64,000 nucleotides of DNA from Chryseobacterium oryctis (lineage in GTDB: Bacteria > Bacteroidota > Bacteroidia > Flavobacteriales > Weeksellaceae), in the NCBI RefSeq assembly GCF_025971925.1, contig NZ_JAPDHV010000003.1, positions 248,001 to 312,000 on the forward strand. The letters run 5' to 3'. The notes below the pieces were generated by a model that saw only the letters and a list, made by a program, of their open reading frames with translations, searched no databases and was not told the DNA's origin. This document shows positions 1-9,017 of this stretch, piece after piece; positions within the stretch are counted from its first letter, which is position 1, and the number at the start of each line of letters is the position of its first letter. A program made the position numbers and the translations under genes.

Positions 1-1
1 T

Positions 2-337
2 CCGGGATTACTTATCGTATTTTTTATATTAAACAAAAAAGGGGCTAGCTGCAGCGGTTATCTTCCCAACAGTCGAGTAATTGCAGAAACCCTTTCAAAA
101 GAATTCAAATATTCCGAATCTTTTCAAACGGAAATGAATACGCTGAAAATAAATGAAAAATTTTTAAAAGACAGCATCATTACCAACGGAAAAGTAGATT
201 TTGAAAGAAGTAATGCACAGAAAAAGCCGTGTCCTGACTATGTTTTGACCTATCCAGAGAAAAATCCAACCTACGAAATCACATTTGAAAAATGCGAGGA
301 AAATGCAACTCTAAAAACTCTAAAAAAGCTTAAATAG
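2..337 (+). CDS. C-terminal part of an unrecognised membrane-anchored protein (5' end outside the window)
   Basis: The reading frame is open from the first bases of the window to a TAA at 335-337, so the Met codon at 134 is internal and not the start. The 111 visible residues begin with a hydrophobic stretch (about residues 1-10), followed by a lysine pair and a Cys-containing SCSGYLP segment, then a soluble region rich in Lys, Glu and Asn. This suggests one membrane anchor with a short exposed C-terminal domain. I do not recognise the family. The gene ends 8 bases before the histidine kinase and is probably co-transcribed with it, so it could be an accessory or sensor part of that two-component system; this is inference from position only. 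Confidence 0.6.
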   Translation, partial: PGLLIVFFILNKKGASCSGYLPNSRVIAETLSKEFKYSESFQTEMNTLKINEKFLKDSIITNGKVDFERSNAQKKPCPDYVLTYPEKNPTYEITFEKCEENATLKTLKKLK

Positions 338-345
338 CCATTTTG

Positions 346-1116
346 ATGGAAGGCAATTACTACATGATTCAAGATTATATGATATTCATTGGAGTATTTG
401 CTATTTTTTTGTTTTTAACGGTAAGTATTTATTTATTCAATCAAAATCAGAAATTTAAAAAAAGAAATTCTAATCTTTTAGAAACTAACAAAATAATTGA
501 ACAAAGATTAAATGAAGTTCAGCTTGAGCATATTGGCACAAAGCTCAATCCTCATTTGTTTAAAAATATCTTGAATTCTGTTCAGTCACATGCCTATCAG
601 ACGTATATGTCATTAGATAAACTGGCAAATGTTCTGGATTATATTCTGTACGAAAGCAATAATAAATTTGTAAGCCCGAAAGATGAATTAAATTTTGCCT
701 TAAGCCTTATCGAAATCAATAAAATTAAGATAAATCCACTTTTTGATTTTAGAATTAAATCAAAAATTGATAAATCTGATTCTATTTACGAAGAAAAAGT
801 CTTCGCACCTTTAATTTCTGTTGACCTTATCGAAAATGCCTTTAAACACACCGATTTTTTAGCTCAGGATTCATTCATTTCAATTCATTTAGAACTTGAA
901 AACAGAATTTTTGTAATGAAAGTGAGCAATAAAGCCTCACTAAAACATGTTCTTGAAAAAGAGCACAGCGGTTTTGGCAGTGAATCGCTCGACCAAAGGC
1001 TAAAAATGATTTATAATACTTATTATTCACTTCAAAAAAGTTCAAAAAACGGTATCTTCACGGCTGAATTAAAAATCGACTTGGGCAAATTCTATGATAA
1101 AATGCGTTATTCTTGA
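346..1116 (+). CDS. LytS/YehU-type sensor histidine kinase
   Basis: A 256-residue kinase with one N-terminal membrane helix (about residues 11-31), a short coiled linker, the His_kinase region with NPHLFKN (68-74, normally NPHFLFN), an ATPase N-box LIENAFKH (161-168) and a glycine box SGFGSESL (about 208-215). It has no recognisable periplasmic or cytoplasmic sensor domain, so the signal must enter through the membrane helix or a partner. ATG 346 was chosen; TTG 343 and ATG 364 are alternatives. The 3' end overlaps the response regulator by 23 bases, which implies translational coupling. Family assignment is firm; the stimulus is unknown. Confidence 0.88.
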   Translation: MEGNYYMIQDYMIFIGVFAIFLFLTVSIYLFNQNQKFKKRNSNLLETNKIIEQRLNEVQLEHIGTKLNPHLFKNILNSVQSHAYQTYMSLDKLANVLDYILYESNNKFVSPKDELNFALSLIEINKIKINPLFDFRIKSKIDKSDSIYEEKVFAPLISVDLIENAFKHTDFLAQDSFISIHLELENRIFVMKVSNKASLKHVLEKEHSGFGSESLDQRLKMIYNTYYSLQKSSKNGIFTAELKIDLGKFYDKMRYS

Positions 1117-1804
1117 CGACGAATTATTAGCAATAAGCTACCTGAAACTTCTATGTGAACAAATTGAAGACGTAGAAGTTGTAAAAGCATTCAATGACCC
1201 TAAAATATTTTTAAACGAAATTGAAAATATTGATTGTAACCTTTGTATTTTAGATATAGAAATGCCCGGAATGAATGGTTTACAGGTTGCAAAGTTGATT
1301 TCTGATTCAAAAAAAATCATTTTTACAACTGCTTATAAAGAATATGCTGCTGATGCTTTTGACTTGAATGTAGTAGATTACGTAAGAAAACCTATCAAAA
1401 AAGAAAGGTTGATTCAGGCATTTGAGAAAGCAAAAGAACTAATTCAAAACTCTCAGAAAAAAGATTTTATAGAATGGAATACCAATATCGGTAAAACCAT
1501 TATTTTCACAGAACAAATTGCTTATATCACAACCTCAGAAATTGACAGTCGGGATAAAGATGTCATTTTAGGAGACGGAACAAGCTTTGTTTTAAAAAAT
1601 CTTAGCTTAAAATCCCTTCTTGAAATGCTTCCTGCTAAAGATTTTGCTCAGGTTAATAAAAAAGAAATTATTGCCCTGTCTTATATCAAAGCCTTTTCAA
1701 ACAATGAAATTATTTCAACCATTTCAGTGGATGGAGAACATTTTTTAAGACTACAAATTGGTGAAGCTTATAAACATTCATTAATTGAAATGTTTGGAAA
1801 ATAA
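1094..1804 (+). CDS. LytTR-family response regulator
   Basis: A 236-residue regulator with an N-terminal receiver domain (acidic pair D8-D9, phospho-acceptor D54 in LDIEMPG, conserved Lys in RKP near residue 99) and a C-terminal LytTR DNA-binding domain (about 135-236). It overlaps the upstream kinase gene by 23 bases and is its evident partner. The downstream antiporter gene follows after about 145 bases on the same strand and is a possible target, but no LytTR direct repeat could be identified with confidence. The receiver and output domains are clear; targets are not. Confidence 0.9.
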   Translation: MIKCVILDDELLAISYLKLLCEQIEDVEVVKAFNDPKIFLNEIENIDCNLCILDIEMPGMNGLQVAKLISDSKKIIFTTAYKEYAADAFDLNVVDYVRKPIKKERLIQAFEKAKELIQNSQKKDFIEWNTNIGKTIIFTEQIAYITTSEIDSRDKDVILGDGTSFVLKNLSLKSLLEMLPAKDFAQVNKKEIIALSYIKAFSNNEIISTISVDGEHFLRLQIGEAYKHSLIEMFGK

Positions 1805-1949
1805 CTTATTTCATTTTCGCCTTATTTTGGCAATGAGCTTTTTATGAAATAGTTTTCATTACATTATTTATGAGATTCATTACATTTTAGAAAAAACCAT
1901 ACTTATCATAACTATATTCTCACCAACTTTGTATCACAATAACGGAATT

Positions 1950-4232
1950 ATGAATTTGGGGAAATATAGAAATATTATTTTTTACATTGTCACAATAGTT
2001 GTTTTTTCTTGTTTGATGTATTTTTTCATCATAGAAGGGCAAACTCTTGAAATCAAAGAAAACATAGTGGCAAAAACCAACAATGAATCTAGTTGGGAAA
2101 ACTTCCTTGAATCTTTCAAGATAAATCTTCATCATCCATTAGCGTTATTATTGGCACAAATTGTAACCATTATTTTGGTCGCAAGATTTTTCGGATGGAT
2201 TTGTGTAAAAATAAAACAGCCCGCTGTAATCGGAGAAATGATTGCAGGTATTGTTTTAGGGCCATCATTAGTAGGAATGTATTTTCCTGAATTTTCGGCA
2301 TTTCTCTTTCCTAAAGAATCTTTAGGTAACTTACAGTTTCTTAGTCAAATAGGCCTTATTTTATTCATGTACATCGTTGGTATGGAATTGGATTTGAGTG
2401 TTTTAAGAAAAAAAGCTCACGATGCTGTTGTAATCAGTCATGCAAGTATTATTATTCCTTTTGCTTTAGGAATTGGGCTTTCTTACTTTATTTATCAGGA
2501 GTTTTCACCTGATGGAGTTCAATTTACTTCTTTCGCTCTGTTTATTGCAATTTCAATGAGTATCACTGCATTCCCGGTGCTTGCAAGGATAGTTCAGGAA
2601 AGGAATCTTCAAAAAACCAAACTCGGAACCGTTGTTATTACTTGTGCAGCAGCAGATGATATTACAGCCTGGTGTATTTTAGCCGCAGTAATTGCCATAG
2701 TAAAAGCTGGTTCTTTTGAGAGTTCTATTTTTGTGATTATCATGGCAATAGCTTATGTTTTTTTCATGATTAAGATTGTAAGACCTTTTTTAAAAAGAAT
2801 CGGAGATTTACAGGCAGGAAAAAATACCATCAGCAAACCAATGGTTGCCATTTTCTTCCTAACATTAATTCTTTCGGCTTATGTAACAGAAGTCATTGGT
2901 ATTCACGCATTATTCGGAGCATTTATGGCAGGGGCTATTATGCCTGAAAATGCAAAATTCCGTACACTTTTCATTGATAAAGTTGAAGATGTTGCATTAG
3001 TACTTTTACTTCCGCTATTTTTTGTTTTTACAGGACTTCGTACCCAAATCGGGTTATTGAATGACAGTCATTTATGGATGACGGCAGGGTTTATTATTCT
3101 AACTGCAGTTGTGGGAAAATTTGTAGGAAGTGCTTTAGCCGCCAAATTCTTAGGAACCAACTGGAAAGATAGCTTAACAATCGGAGCTTTAATGAACACA
3201 AGAGGTTTAATGGAACTGATTGTATTAAATATTGGCTATGATTTAGGAGTTTTAGGTCCGGAAATATTTGCAATGCTTGTCATTATGGCTCTTTTCACCA
3301 CTTTTATGACAGGACCTGCTTTAGATATTATTAATTATATTTTCAAATCAAATAAAAGCGGACTTGACCAGTCTCAGTATGAAAATGATTCTAAATACAG
3401 GGTTCTACTTTCATTCGACAATCCTGAATCAGGAAGTACTCTATTGAAACTTGCCCATGATTTCACCAATAAAATGAATGGAAACAAAAGCATTACAGCT
3501 ATGAATATTGCTCCTGTAAACGAAATTCATGCTTATGATATTAACGAATACGAAAATGAACAATTCAAAAATGTAATAGACACTTCGCATGAGCTTAATT
3601 TGAAAATTACTACCCTTTTCAAAGCTTCGAATGATATAGAAAATGACTTGACAAGTATATCCAACAAAGGTAATTATGATTTACTTCTAATCATGCTTGG
3701 GAAATCTATGTACGAAGGCAGTTTATTGGGAAGACTACTCGGTTTTACAACGAAAATTATTAATCCTGAAAAACTTTTAAATACCGTAAAAGGCAAAAGC
3801 TATATTTTCAACAGTTCTCCTTTTGACGATTTTACCTTACAGATTTTAGACAAAACTCATATTCCCGTAGGTGTATTGGTAGAAAAAGGATTCAAATCTG
3901 CTGATAAAGTTTTTGTTCCTATTTTCAATCTAAGTGATTTTTATTTGCTTGAATATGCGAAAAGACTGATTAATAACAACAATTCTCAAATCATTATTTT
4001 AGACGCTGCAGGACAGATAAGAAACAATGTTGAAATAAAGGAACTCATCAGAAGCATCGAACAAGTTGCCCCAAACCATATTACATTATATAATGAGAAA
4101 AAGATTGAAAAGGAGTTTTTGAATTCACAAGATTTAATGTTGATCAGCAGTAAAAGCTGGAAAGGTCTGATTGATAAGAAAAGCCTTTGGTTATCAGACA
4201 TCCCGTCAACTTTAATCATTAGTAATCCTTGA
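1950..4232 (+). CDS. Kef-type monovalent cation:proton antiporter (CPA2) with C-terminal UspA-like region
   Basis: A 760-residue protein. About residues 1-455 form a hydrophobic domain: one leading helix, a soluble stretch, then roughly twelve membrane helices of the Na+/H+ exchanger fold. Typical CPA2 features include ITAFPVLARI and the acidic pair in AAADDITAW. The C-terminal 300 residues are soluble and resemble tandem universal-stress-protein domains, as in other Bacteroidota CPA2 proteins. Expected to exchange Na+ or K+ for protons at the inner membrane; the ion cannot be told from sequence. ATG 1950 is preferred over TTG 1929, since the protein then starts shortly before the first membrane helix. 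Confidence 0.9.
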   Translation: MNLGKYRNIIFYIVTIVVFSCLMYFFIIEGQTLEIKENIVAKTNNESSWENFLESFKINLHHPLALLLAQIVTIILVARFFGWICVKIKQPAVIGEMIAGIVLGPSLVGMYFPEFSAFLFPKESLGNLQFLSQIGLILFMYIVGMELDLSVLRKKAHDAVVISHASIIIPFALGIGLSYFIYQEFSPDGVQFTSFALFIAISMSITAFPVLARIVQERNLQKTKLGTVVITCAAADDITAWCILAAVIAIVKAGSFESSIFVIIMAIAYVFFMIKIVRPFLKRIGDLQAGKNTISKPMVAIFFLTLILSAYVTEVIGIHALFGAFMAGAIMPENAKFRTLFIDKVEDVALVLLLPLFFVFTGLRTQIGLLNDSHLWMTAGFIILTAVVGKFVGSALAAKFLGTNWKDSLTIGALMNTRGLMELIVLNIGYDLGVLGPEIFAMLVIMALFTTFMTGPALDIINYIFKSNKSGLDQSQYENDSKYRVLLSFDNPESGSTLLKLAHDFTNKMNGNKSITAMNIAPVNEIHAYDINEYENEQFKNVIDTSHELNLKITTLFKASNDIENDLTSISNKGNYDLLLIMLGKSMYEGSLLGRLLGFTTKIINPEKLLNTVKGKSYIFNSSPFDDFTLQILDKTHIPVGVLVEKGFKSADKVFVPIFNLSDFYLLEYAKRLINNNNSQIIILDAAGQIRNNVEIKELIRSIEQVAPNHITLYNEKKIEKEFLNSQDLMLISSKSWKGLIDKKSLWLSDIPSTLIISNP

Positions 4233-4249
4233 TTTTATTTAACAGTTAA

Positions 4250-4281
4250 TTTGAATAATTAAAACTAAGTTTCTATCTTTT
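4250..4281 (+). promoter_or_regulatory. Bacteroidota-type promoter of the tyrA leader
   Basis: TTTG at 4250-4253, a 20-base spacer, and TATCTTTT at 4274-4281, matching the TTTG/TAnnTTTG pattern of Bacteroidota vegetative promoters with one mismatch in the last base. Transcription would start near 4286, upstream of the leader peptide. A second weaker -7-like site (TACCTTCG, 4307-4314) lies too close to the leader ATG to be the main one. Confidence 0.5.
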
Positions 4282-4315
4282 TCAATTTCAATTAGAAAAA
4301 AATTATTACCTTCGC

Positions 4316-4375
4316 ATGGTGATTACAAATAGTGCAACATATTATTATAGAATTTTTAACTCAAATCTGGGATAA
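4316..4375 (+). CDS. Leader peptide of a Tyr/Phe transcription attenuator (19 residues)
   Basis: ATG 4316 opens a 19-codon frame reading MVITNSATYYYRIFNSNLG, ending in TAA at 4373-4375. Codons 9-11 (4340-4348) are three consecutive Tyr and codon 14 is Phe, an unlikely composition by chance directly ahead of prephenate dehydrogenase. It lies between a promoter and a terminator-like hairpin. The role would be to sense charged tRNA-Tyr (and perhaps tRNA-Phe) by ribosome stalling, as in classical trp/phe attenuation. No homology search was possible; the call rests on codon content, position and RNA pairing. Confidence 0.7.
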   Translation: MVITNSATYYYRIFNSNLG

Positions 4376-4425
4376 GGATTCTTATGTATATAAATCAAAA
4401 CCTCGTCCTAGGACGGGGTTTTTTT
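4370..4425 (+). terminator. Attenuator: antiterminator strand and intrinsic terminator upstream of tyrA
   Basis: The terminator is CCTCGTCC (4401-4408) pairing with GGACGGGG (4411-4418), followed by seven T residues from 4419. An upstream strand GGATAAGG (4370-4377), which overlaps the leader peptide stop codon, can pair with the same 4401-4408 segment in seven of eight positions (one G-U wobble, one mismatch). A ribosome stalled at the Tyr codons leaves 4370-4377 free and favours the antiterminator; a ribosome at the stop codon covers it and favours termination. Confidence 0.68.
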
Positions 4426-4442
4426 ATTTTAAATTTAAAAAA

Positions 4443-5288
4443 ATGAAAATAAGTATTATTGGTGTAGGATTAATCGGAGGTTCAATTGGTTTGAAGTTAA
4501 AAGAAAAAGGAATCGTAGATTTCATTTATGGAATTGATAACAGTAATAAGCACCTTGACGAAGCTTTAGACTTAAAAATAATTGATGCAAAAGTAGACTT
4601 AGAATACGGGATCAAAAATTCGGATTTAATTATCCTTGCGATACCCGTAGATTCTGCAAGAAAACTGCTTCCAACAGTTTTAGATTTAATTTCAGAAAGC
4701 CAAATCGTTATGGACGCTGGTTCTACAAAAGCAGGAATTGTAGCAGGAGTAAAAAATCACCCTAAACGTTCAAGATTTGTAGCTTTCCATCCAATGTGGG
4801 GAACCGAAAACAGTGGTCCTAAATCTGCCATTTCAGATAGTTTTTCCGGAAAAGCCGGAGTTATTTGCAATAAAGAAGAATCTGCTGAAGACGCTTTACA
4901 ATTGGTTGAAAAAATTGTTGAAAGTCTTGATATGCATTTAATTTATATGAATGCGGAAGACCATGATGTTCATACCGCCTATATTTCGCATATTTCACAT
5001 ATTACTTCGTATGCTTTAGCCAATACCGTTTTAGAAAAGGAAAGAGAAGAAGAAACTATTTTTCAGTTGGCAAGTTCGGGTTTTTCGAGTACAGTTCGTT
5101 TAGCAAAATCACACCCTGAAATGTGGGTTCCTATCTTCAAACAAAATAAAGAAAATGTACTGGATGTATTGAATGAACATATTTCTCAGCTTAGAAAATT
5201 CAAATCTGCTTTAGAAAAAGAAAATTTTGAATATTTGGAAGAATTGATTTCTAATGCCAATAAAATAAGAGGAATTTTAGATAAGTAA
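4443..5288 (+). CDS. tyrA: Prephenate dehydrogenase
   Basis: A 281-residue enzyme converting prephenate to 4-hydroxyphenylpyruvate with NAD(P)+, on the path to tyrosine. It starts with a Rossmann dinucleotide motif (GVGLIGGSIG, residues 7-16); DAGSTKAG and FHPMWGTENSG are typical of the TyrA catalytic domain, and a His-rich HISHITSYA segment lies in the helical dimerisation domain. No chorismate mutase or ACT domain is fused, so feedback inhibition may be weak and transcriptional attenuation may carry more of the control. The frame stays open upstream through the attenuator hairpin, but ATG 4443 fits the Rossmann N-terminus and lies just after the terminator. A strong hairpin terminator follows. 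Confidence 0.93.
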   Translation: MKISIIGVGLIGGSIGLKLKEKGIVDFIYGIDNSNKHLDEALDLKIIDAKVDLEYGIKNSDLIILAIPVDSARKLLPTVLDLISESQIVMDAGSTKAGIVAGVKNHPKRSRFVAFHPMWGTENSGPKSAISDSFSGKAGVICNKEESAEDALQLVEKIVESLDMHLIYMNAEDHDVHTAYISHISHITSYALANTVLEKEREEETIFQLASSGFSSTVRLAKSHPEMWVPIFKQNKENVLDVLNEHISQLRKFKSALEKENFEYLEELISNANKIRGILDK

Positions 5289-5318
5289 ATTGCTTTAGTG
5301 TAAAAGCAATTTACTTAT
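5281..5318. terminator. Bidirectional terminator between tyrA and the next convergent gene
   Basis: A perfect 16-base-pair stem (5281-5296 with 5303-5318) around a six-base loop AGTGTA, flanked by T-rich sequence. It overlaps the last codons of tyrA and sits between convergent genes. Confidence 0.8.
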
Positions 5319-5330
5319 TTTATTTAAAAA

Positions 5331-5987
5331 TTAAAACTTCATCATCATTCCAACTCCGTTTCCATCATTAACTACATAGTAATTTGGACTAAACTTTCTT
5401 GCATCAGAATTTTGATAATTTCTAATTGAATTTTTCATTTGAGAATTGCCTGCAATTTTCATTATAAGCCCTGCTCCAGCTACGCCCAACCCAATAATCA
5501 AAGGTACTGATGAACCTTTTTTCGATTCACCGCTTGATTTCACTTCATTAGCACTAGATAAATTTGAAATTCCGCCAATCAGGAAAGTAGCACCACCTCC
5601 TATAATAAAAACAGTACCAACATCACTCAAACCTTTCCCTCTTTTATACTTTAAATCATTTTCTTTAAGATAATTTTTGATATCTCTCATTGAAGTCAAT
5701 TTCTCGGACTTTTGAGTGTTTAAAATTCCTGAATTTGAATTCTGAACAACTGTAGCATTCTCATTTTCTTCAATACTTTTGATAGAATTATCATATAAAA
5801 ATTCCTCTGAGTCTGTTTGAGCATTTTTGTATGTGACCTTACCTTTTTCGTATTTCAAATCTTTATAAACAATTTTTGTATTATTCTGTGTAACAATTAT
5901 TCCTTTTGATGATGTTGCAGGAATCTGAATCTGAGAATAAACAGCCATAGAAGCTACCGCAAAAAATAGTGTAAAAGTTTTTTTCAT
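5331..5987 (-). CDS. Exported hypothetical protein with two glycine-rich hydrophobic segments
   Basis: A 218-residue protein with a typical Flavobacteriia signal peptide (MKKTFTLFFAVASMAVYSQ, cleavage near residue 19). The N-terminal part is polar with an SKGIIVTQNNTKI segment. Two hydrophobic Gly/Ala-rich stretches follow (about 123-142 and 162-180), separated by a Ser/Gly/Lys linker, so the mature protein may be membrane-associated as a hairpin. I do not recognise the family. It is a single gene between convergent tyrA and co-directional serine deaminase. Confidence 0.6.
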   Translation of the reverse strand: MKKTFTLFFAVASMAVYSQIQIPATSSKGIIVTQNNTKIVYKDLKYEKGKVTYKNAQTDSEEFLYDNSIKSIEENENATVVQNSNSGILNTQKSEKLTSMRDIKNYLKENDLKYKRGKGLSDVGTVFIIGGGATFLIGGISNLSSANEVKSSGESKKGSSVPLIIGLGVAGAGLIMKIAGNSQMKNSIRNYQNSDARKFSPNYYVVNDGNGVGMMMKF

Positions 5988-6047
5988 ATTATTAATAAAA
6001 TGTCTGCGGCAAAAATATCTGTTTTTATTAATATCACAAATTATTTT

Positions 6048-7466
6048 TTAACATTCAGGAACATTTACAGCAATTGCTAAACCTCCTTCTGATGTTTCTT
6101 TGAATCTGTCACTCATAGACAAAGCCGTTTCCCACATTGTCTGAATAACCTCGTCCAAAGTTACTTTTGCTTTTGTAGGATCACTTTCTAATGCAATATT
6201 TGCAGCAGTAATAGCTTTTATAGCCCCCATCGTATTTCTTTCAATACACGGAATCTGCACCAAACCTTTAATGGGATCACAAGTAAGACCCAAATGATGT
6301 TCCATTGCAATTTCAGCCGCCATAAGAACCTGACCTACACTTCCTCCTAAAATCTCAGTAAGACCTGCTGCTGCCATTGCTGAAGAAACTCCGACTTCCG
6401 CCTGACAACCTCCCATTGCAGCAGAAATTGTAGCATTTTTCTTAAATAAAGTTCCAATTTCTCCGGCAACCAATAAAAACCTCACAATATCATCTTCACT
6501 TGTAAAAGGAGTAAAAGCCTGAGAATACATTAGCACAGCCGGAATAACTCCGCTCGCCCCATTTGTAGGTGCTGTAATAATTCTTCCGAAACTTGCATTC
6601 TCTTCATTCACAGCCAATGCAAAACATGCAATCCATTTATTAATATTGGTGAAATTTTCCTCTGCATCAACCACAAGCTGAAACCATTCCTCTTTATTTT
6701 TATAAATTTTGTCTCCTAAAAGTTTTCTGTTCATTCCAGCCGCTCTTCTTGTAACATTCAAACCTCCCGGAAGAATTCCTTCTTTATTTACACCTTTATA
6801 AATACATTCTTTGATTTGTTGCCAGATATAAAGCGCTTCCTGTCTTGTTTCTTCTTGAGTTCTCCAACTCTCTTCATTTATTAAAATTAAATCTGAAACT
6901 CTATTAAAACCAAGTTTATCACAATATTTTACAATATCTGACGATTTATGACAAGGATATAATGTGCGAACACAATGTTTTTGGATAGATTTCTTTTCCT
7001 GACTCATAATAAAACCTCCTCCCACAGAATAAAAATCCTGAACAAGCTCGGTTCCATCTTCAAAAATAGCTTTGAAAATCATTCCGTTAGGATGGTAATC
7101 GAGAGATTTTTCCATATTCAAAACCAGATGATGTCCATAAATAAATGGTATTTCTTTTTCACCTCCCAGATTAAGAATTTGAGACGTTTTTATTTTTTCA
7201 ACTTTCTCATCAATCTTGGTTGTATCAATAGTTTTAAAATCTTCTCCGTTTAGACCTAACATTCCGGCAATATCGGTTCCGTGTCCAATTCCTGTTTTAG
7301 CCAAAGAACCAAAAAATTCAAGAAAAACTTCTTTTACCTCATCTATTGATCGCTCTCTTTTTATAATTCTTATAAATGCTGCAGCGGCATTCCATGGTCC
7401 CATCGTATGTGAACTCGACGGACCTATCCCTACTTTAATAATCTCAAAAACCGATATTGATTCCAT
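6048..7466 (-). CDS. L-serine ammonia-lyase (L-serine deaminase), single-chain iron-sulfur type
   Basis: A 472-residue enzyme that deaminates L-serine to pyruvate and ammonia using a 4Fe-4S cluster. The beta domain starts with IGPSSSHTMGP (residues 14-24); the catalytic alpha domain contains MGGCQAEVG (C354), LTCDPIKG (C396) and IPCIERN (C407), the three expected cluster cysteines. The last residue is Cys472; in the Legionella enzyme a C-terminal cysteine reaches into the active site as fourth ligand and is displaced by serine, so the same tail-in-mouth control is likely here. Length and fused domain order match type II enzymes. Single transcription unit. Confidence 0.94.
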   Translation of the reverse strand: MESISVFEIIKVGIGPSSSHTMGPWNAAAAFIRIIKRERSIDEVKEVFLEFFGSLAKTGIGHGTDIAGMLGLNGEDFKTIDTTKIDEKVEKIKTSQILNLGGEKEIPFIYGHHLVLNMEKSLDYHPNGMIFKAIFEDGTELVQDFYSVGGGFIMSQEKKSIQKHCVRTLYPCHKSSDIVKYCDKLGFNRVSDLILINEESWRTQEETRQEALYIWQQIKECIYKGVNKEGILPGGLNVTRRAAGMNRKLLGDKIYKNKEEWFQLVVDAEENFTNINKWIACFALAVNEENASFGRIITAPTNGASGVIPAVLMYSQAFTPFTSEDDIVRFLLVAGEIGTLFKKNATISAAMGGCQAEVGVSSAMAAAGLTEILGGSVGQVLMAAEIAMEHHLGLTCDPIKGLVQIPCIERNTMGAIKAITAANIALESDPTKAKVTLDEVIQTMWETALSMSDRFKETSEGGLAIAVNVPEC

Positions 7467-7565
7467 ATAAACAATTAACCATTTTCTTCAAGACAAAGAT
7501 ACATGATAAATTGAATAAAAATCTTTTCTAAAGAAGTAAAAAGTAAGAGATTGAATTAATAATTT

Positions 7566-8912
7566 TTAACTTAAACTTTCCTCATGCTGAGAAATATCAA
7601 GCCCTAATTCTTCGGACTCTTCAGAAACTCTTAAAGTGATTATAGCATTTGTGATTTTATATAAAAGTAAAGAGCCAAAAAAAGTAAAAAAAGACACTAA
7701 AAATAAAGCTATCATATGATGAGAAAACACTTCTAACCCACCATGAAGGAGACTCGCATTTTCCCCATGAGCAAAAATAGCAGTGAGAATCATACCCATA
7801 ATTCCGCCAACACCATGACAAGCAAAAACATCTAATGTATCATCAATTGTTTTTAAAGCCTTCCAATTCATCATTGTATTAGAGACAATTGCAGAAATAA
7901 AACCTATAAAAAGACTTTCTGAAATTGTAACAAAACCACATCCCGGAGTAATAGCAACCAAACCTACAACTGCACCAATACAAGCTCCCATAGCCGAAAT
8001 TTTCCTGTTATTAATTCTATCGAAAAATATCCATGTCATCATTGCAGAAGCTGAAGCTATTGTAGTAGTTCCGAAAGCAGATGCAGCCGTTGCATTTGCA
8101 GCCAGAGCAGAACCTGCATTAAACCCAAACCATCCAAACCACAACATTCCTGTTCCAAGAAGTACAAAAGGAATATTGGAGGGTTCATGGTGAGGCTTTT
8201 TTCTTTTTCCAAGAACTAAAGCTCCCGCCAAAGCAGCAAAACCTGCACTCATATGTACAACTGTTCCGCCTGCGAAATCTTTCACTCCAAAATATTTATT
8301 TAAAAGCCCGTCAGGATGCCAAACCATATGACAAAGTGGTGTATAAATAAAAATACTGAAAAGCACCATGAATAAAAGATAAGATATAAAACGTACTCTT
8401 TCAGCAAACGAACCTGTAATCAAAGCTGGAGTAATAACGGCAAATTTCATTTGAAATAAAGCAAAAAGAACAAAAGGAATGGTAGAAGCCATCATTTTAT
8501 GAGGCAAAACACCTACTCCATGAAAAAAAGGATAGCTTAAAGGATTCCCGATTATCCCGTAATGTTCTCCATTTATTGTAAATCCCATAGAATCTCCAAA
8601 TGACAGTGAAAAGCCCACGATTATCCATAAAATAGATATCACACCCAAAGCTATAAAACTTTGAAGCATAGTAGAAATAATATTCTTTTTCCCTACCATT
8701 CCTCCATAAAAGAAAGACAATCCGGGAGTCATTAAAAGTACCAATCCTGCAGCAGCCAAGATCCATGCAACATCCGCACCCACAATATTATCTTCTGATA
8801 AAAAATCATCGGATTCTACAACTTGAGGAAAAAACGCATCAAAAAACAACCCTCCTATTGAAATTAACGTAATGATTGCAAAAGAAACAATCCATTTTAG
8901 TCCTATTTTCAT
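7566..8912 (-). CDS. Ammonium transporter of the Amt/Rh family
   Basis: A 448-residue inner-membrane channel with an N-terminal signal-like helix followed by about eleven membrane helices. It has GLSFFYGGMV, FAGGTVVHMSAG (containing one conserved pore His) and DDTLDVFACHGVGG (the second pore His), all diagnostic of Amt proteins. It imports ammonium, fitting nitrogen scavenging. No PII (glnK) gene lies next to it, unlike in many bacteria, and no nitrogen regulator was found nearby. The start at 8912 gives a normal N-terminus. Confidence 0.94.
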   Translation of the reverse strand: MKIGLKWIVSFAIITLISIGGLFFDAFFPQVVESDDFLSEDNIVGADVAWILAAAGLVLLMTPGLSFFYGGMVGKKNIISTMLQSFIALGVISILWIIVGFSLSFGDSMGFTINGEHYGIIGNPLSYPFFHGVGVLPHKMMASTIPFVLFALFQMKFAVITPALITGSFAERVRFISYLLFMVLFSIFIYTPLCHMVWHPDGLLNKYFGVKDFAGGTVVHMSAGFAALAGALVLGKRKKPHHEPSNIPFVLLGTGMLWFGWFGFNAGSALAANATAASAFGTTTIASASAMMTWIFFDRINNRKISAMGACIGAVVGLVAITPGCGFVTISESLFIGFISAIVSNTMMNWKALKTIDDTLDVFACHGVGGIMGMILTAIFAHGENASLLHGGLEVFSHHMIALFLVSFFTFFGSLLLYKITNAIITLRVSEESEELGLDISQHEESLS

Positions 8913-9017
8913 AAAATTATCAATTTAACCCCTTAAAATTAAACATAAATTTTATAAAAAACCAAAAATTTACAATCAACCCCATATTTTTTCAACAAAA
9001 AAATATAAAATTAATTT

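Noticed and set aside
134..337. Independent 67-residue gene at the left edge
   Set aside because: The same frame is open from base 2, so this is the end of a longer gene.
4332..4442. Upstream in-frame extension of tyrA
   Set aside because: It would translate the attenuator hairpin and adds 37 residues before a normal Rossmann N-terminus.
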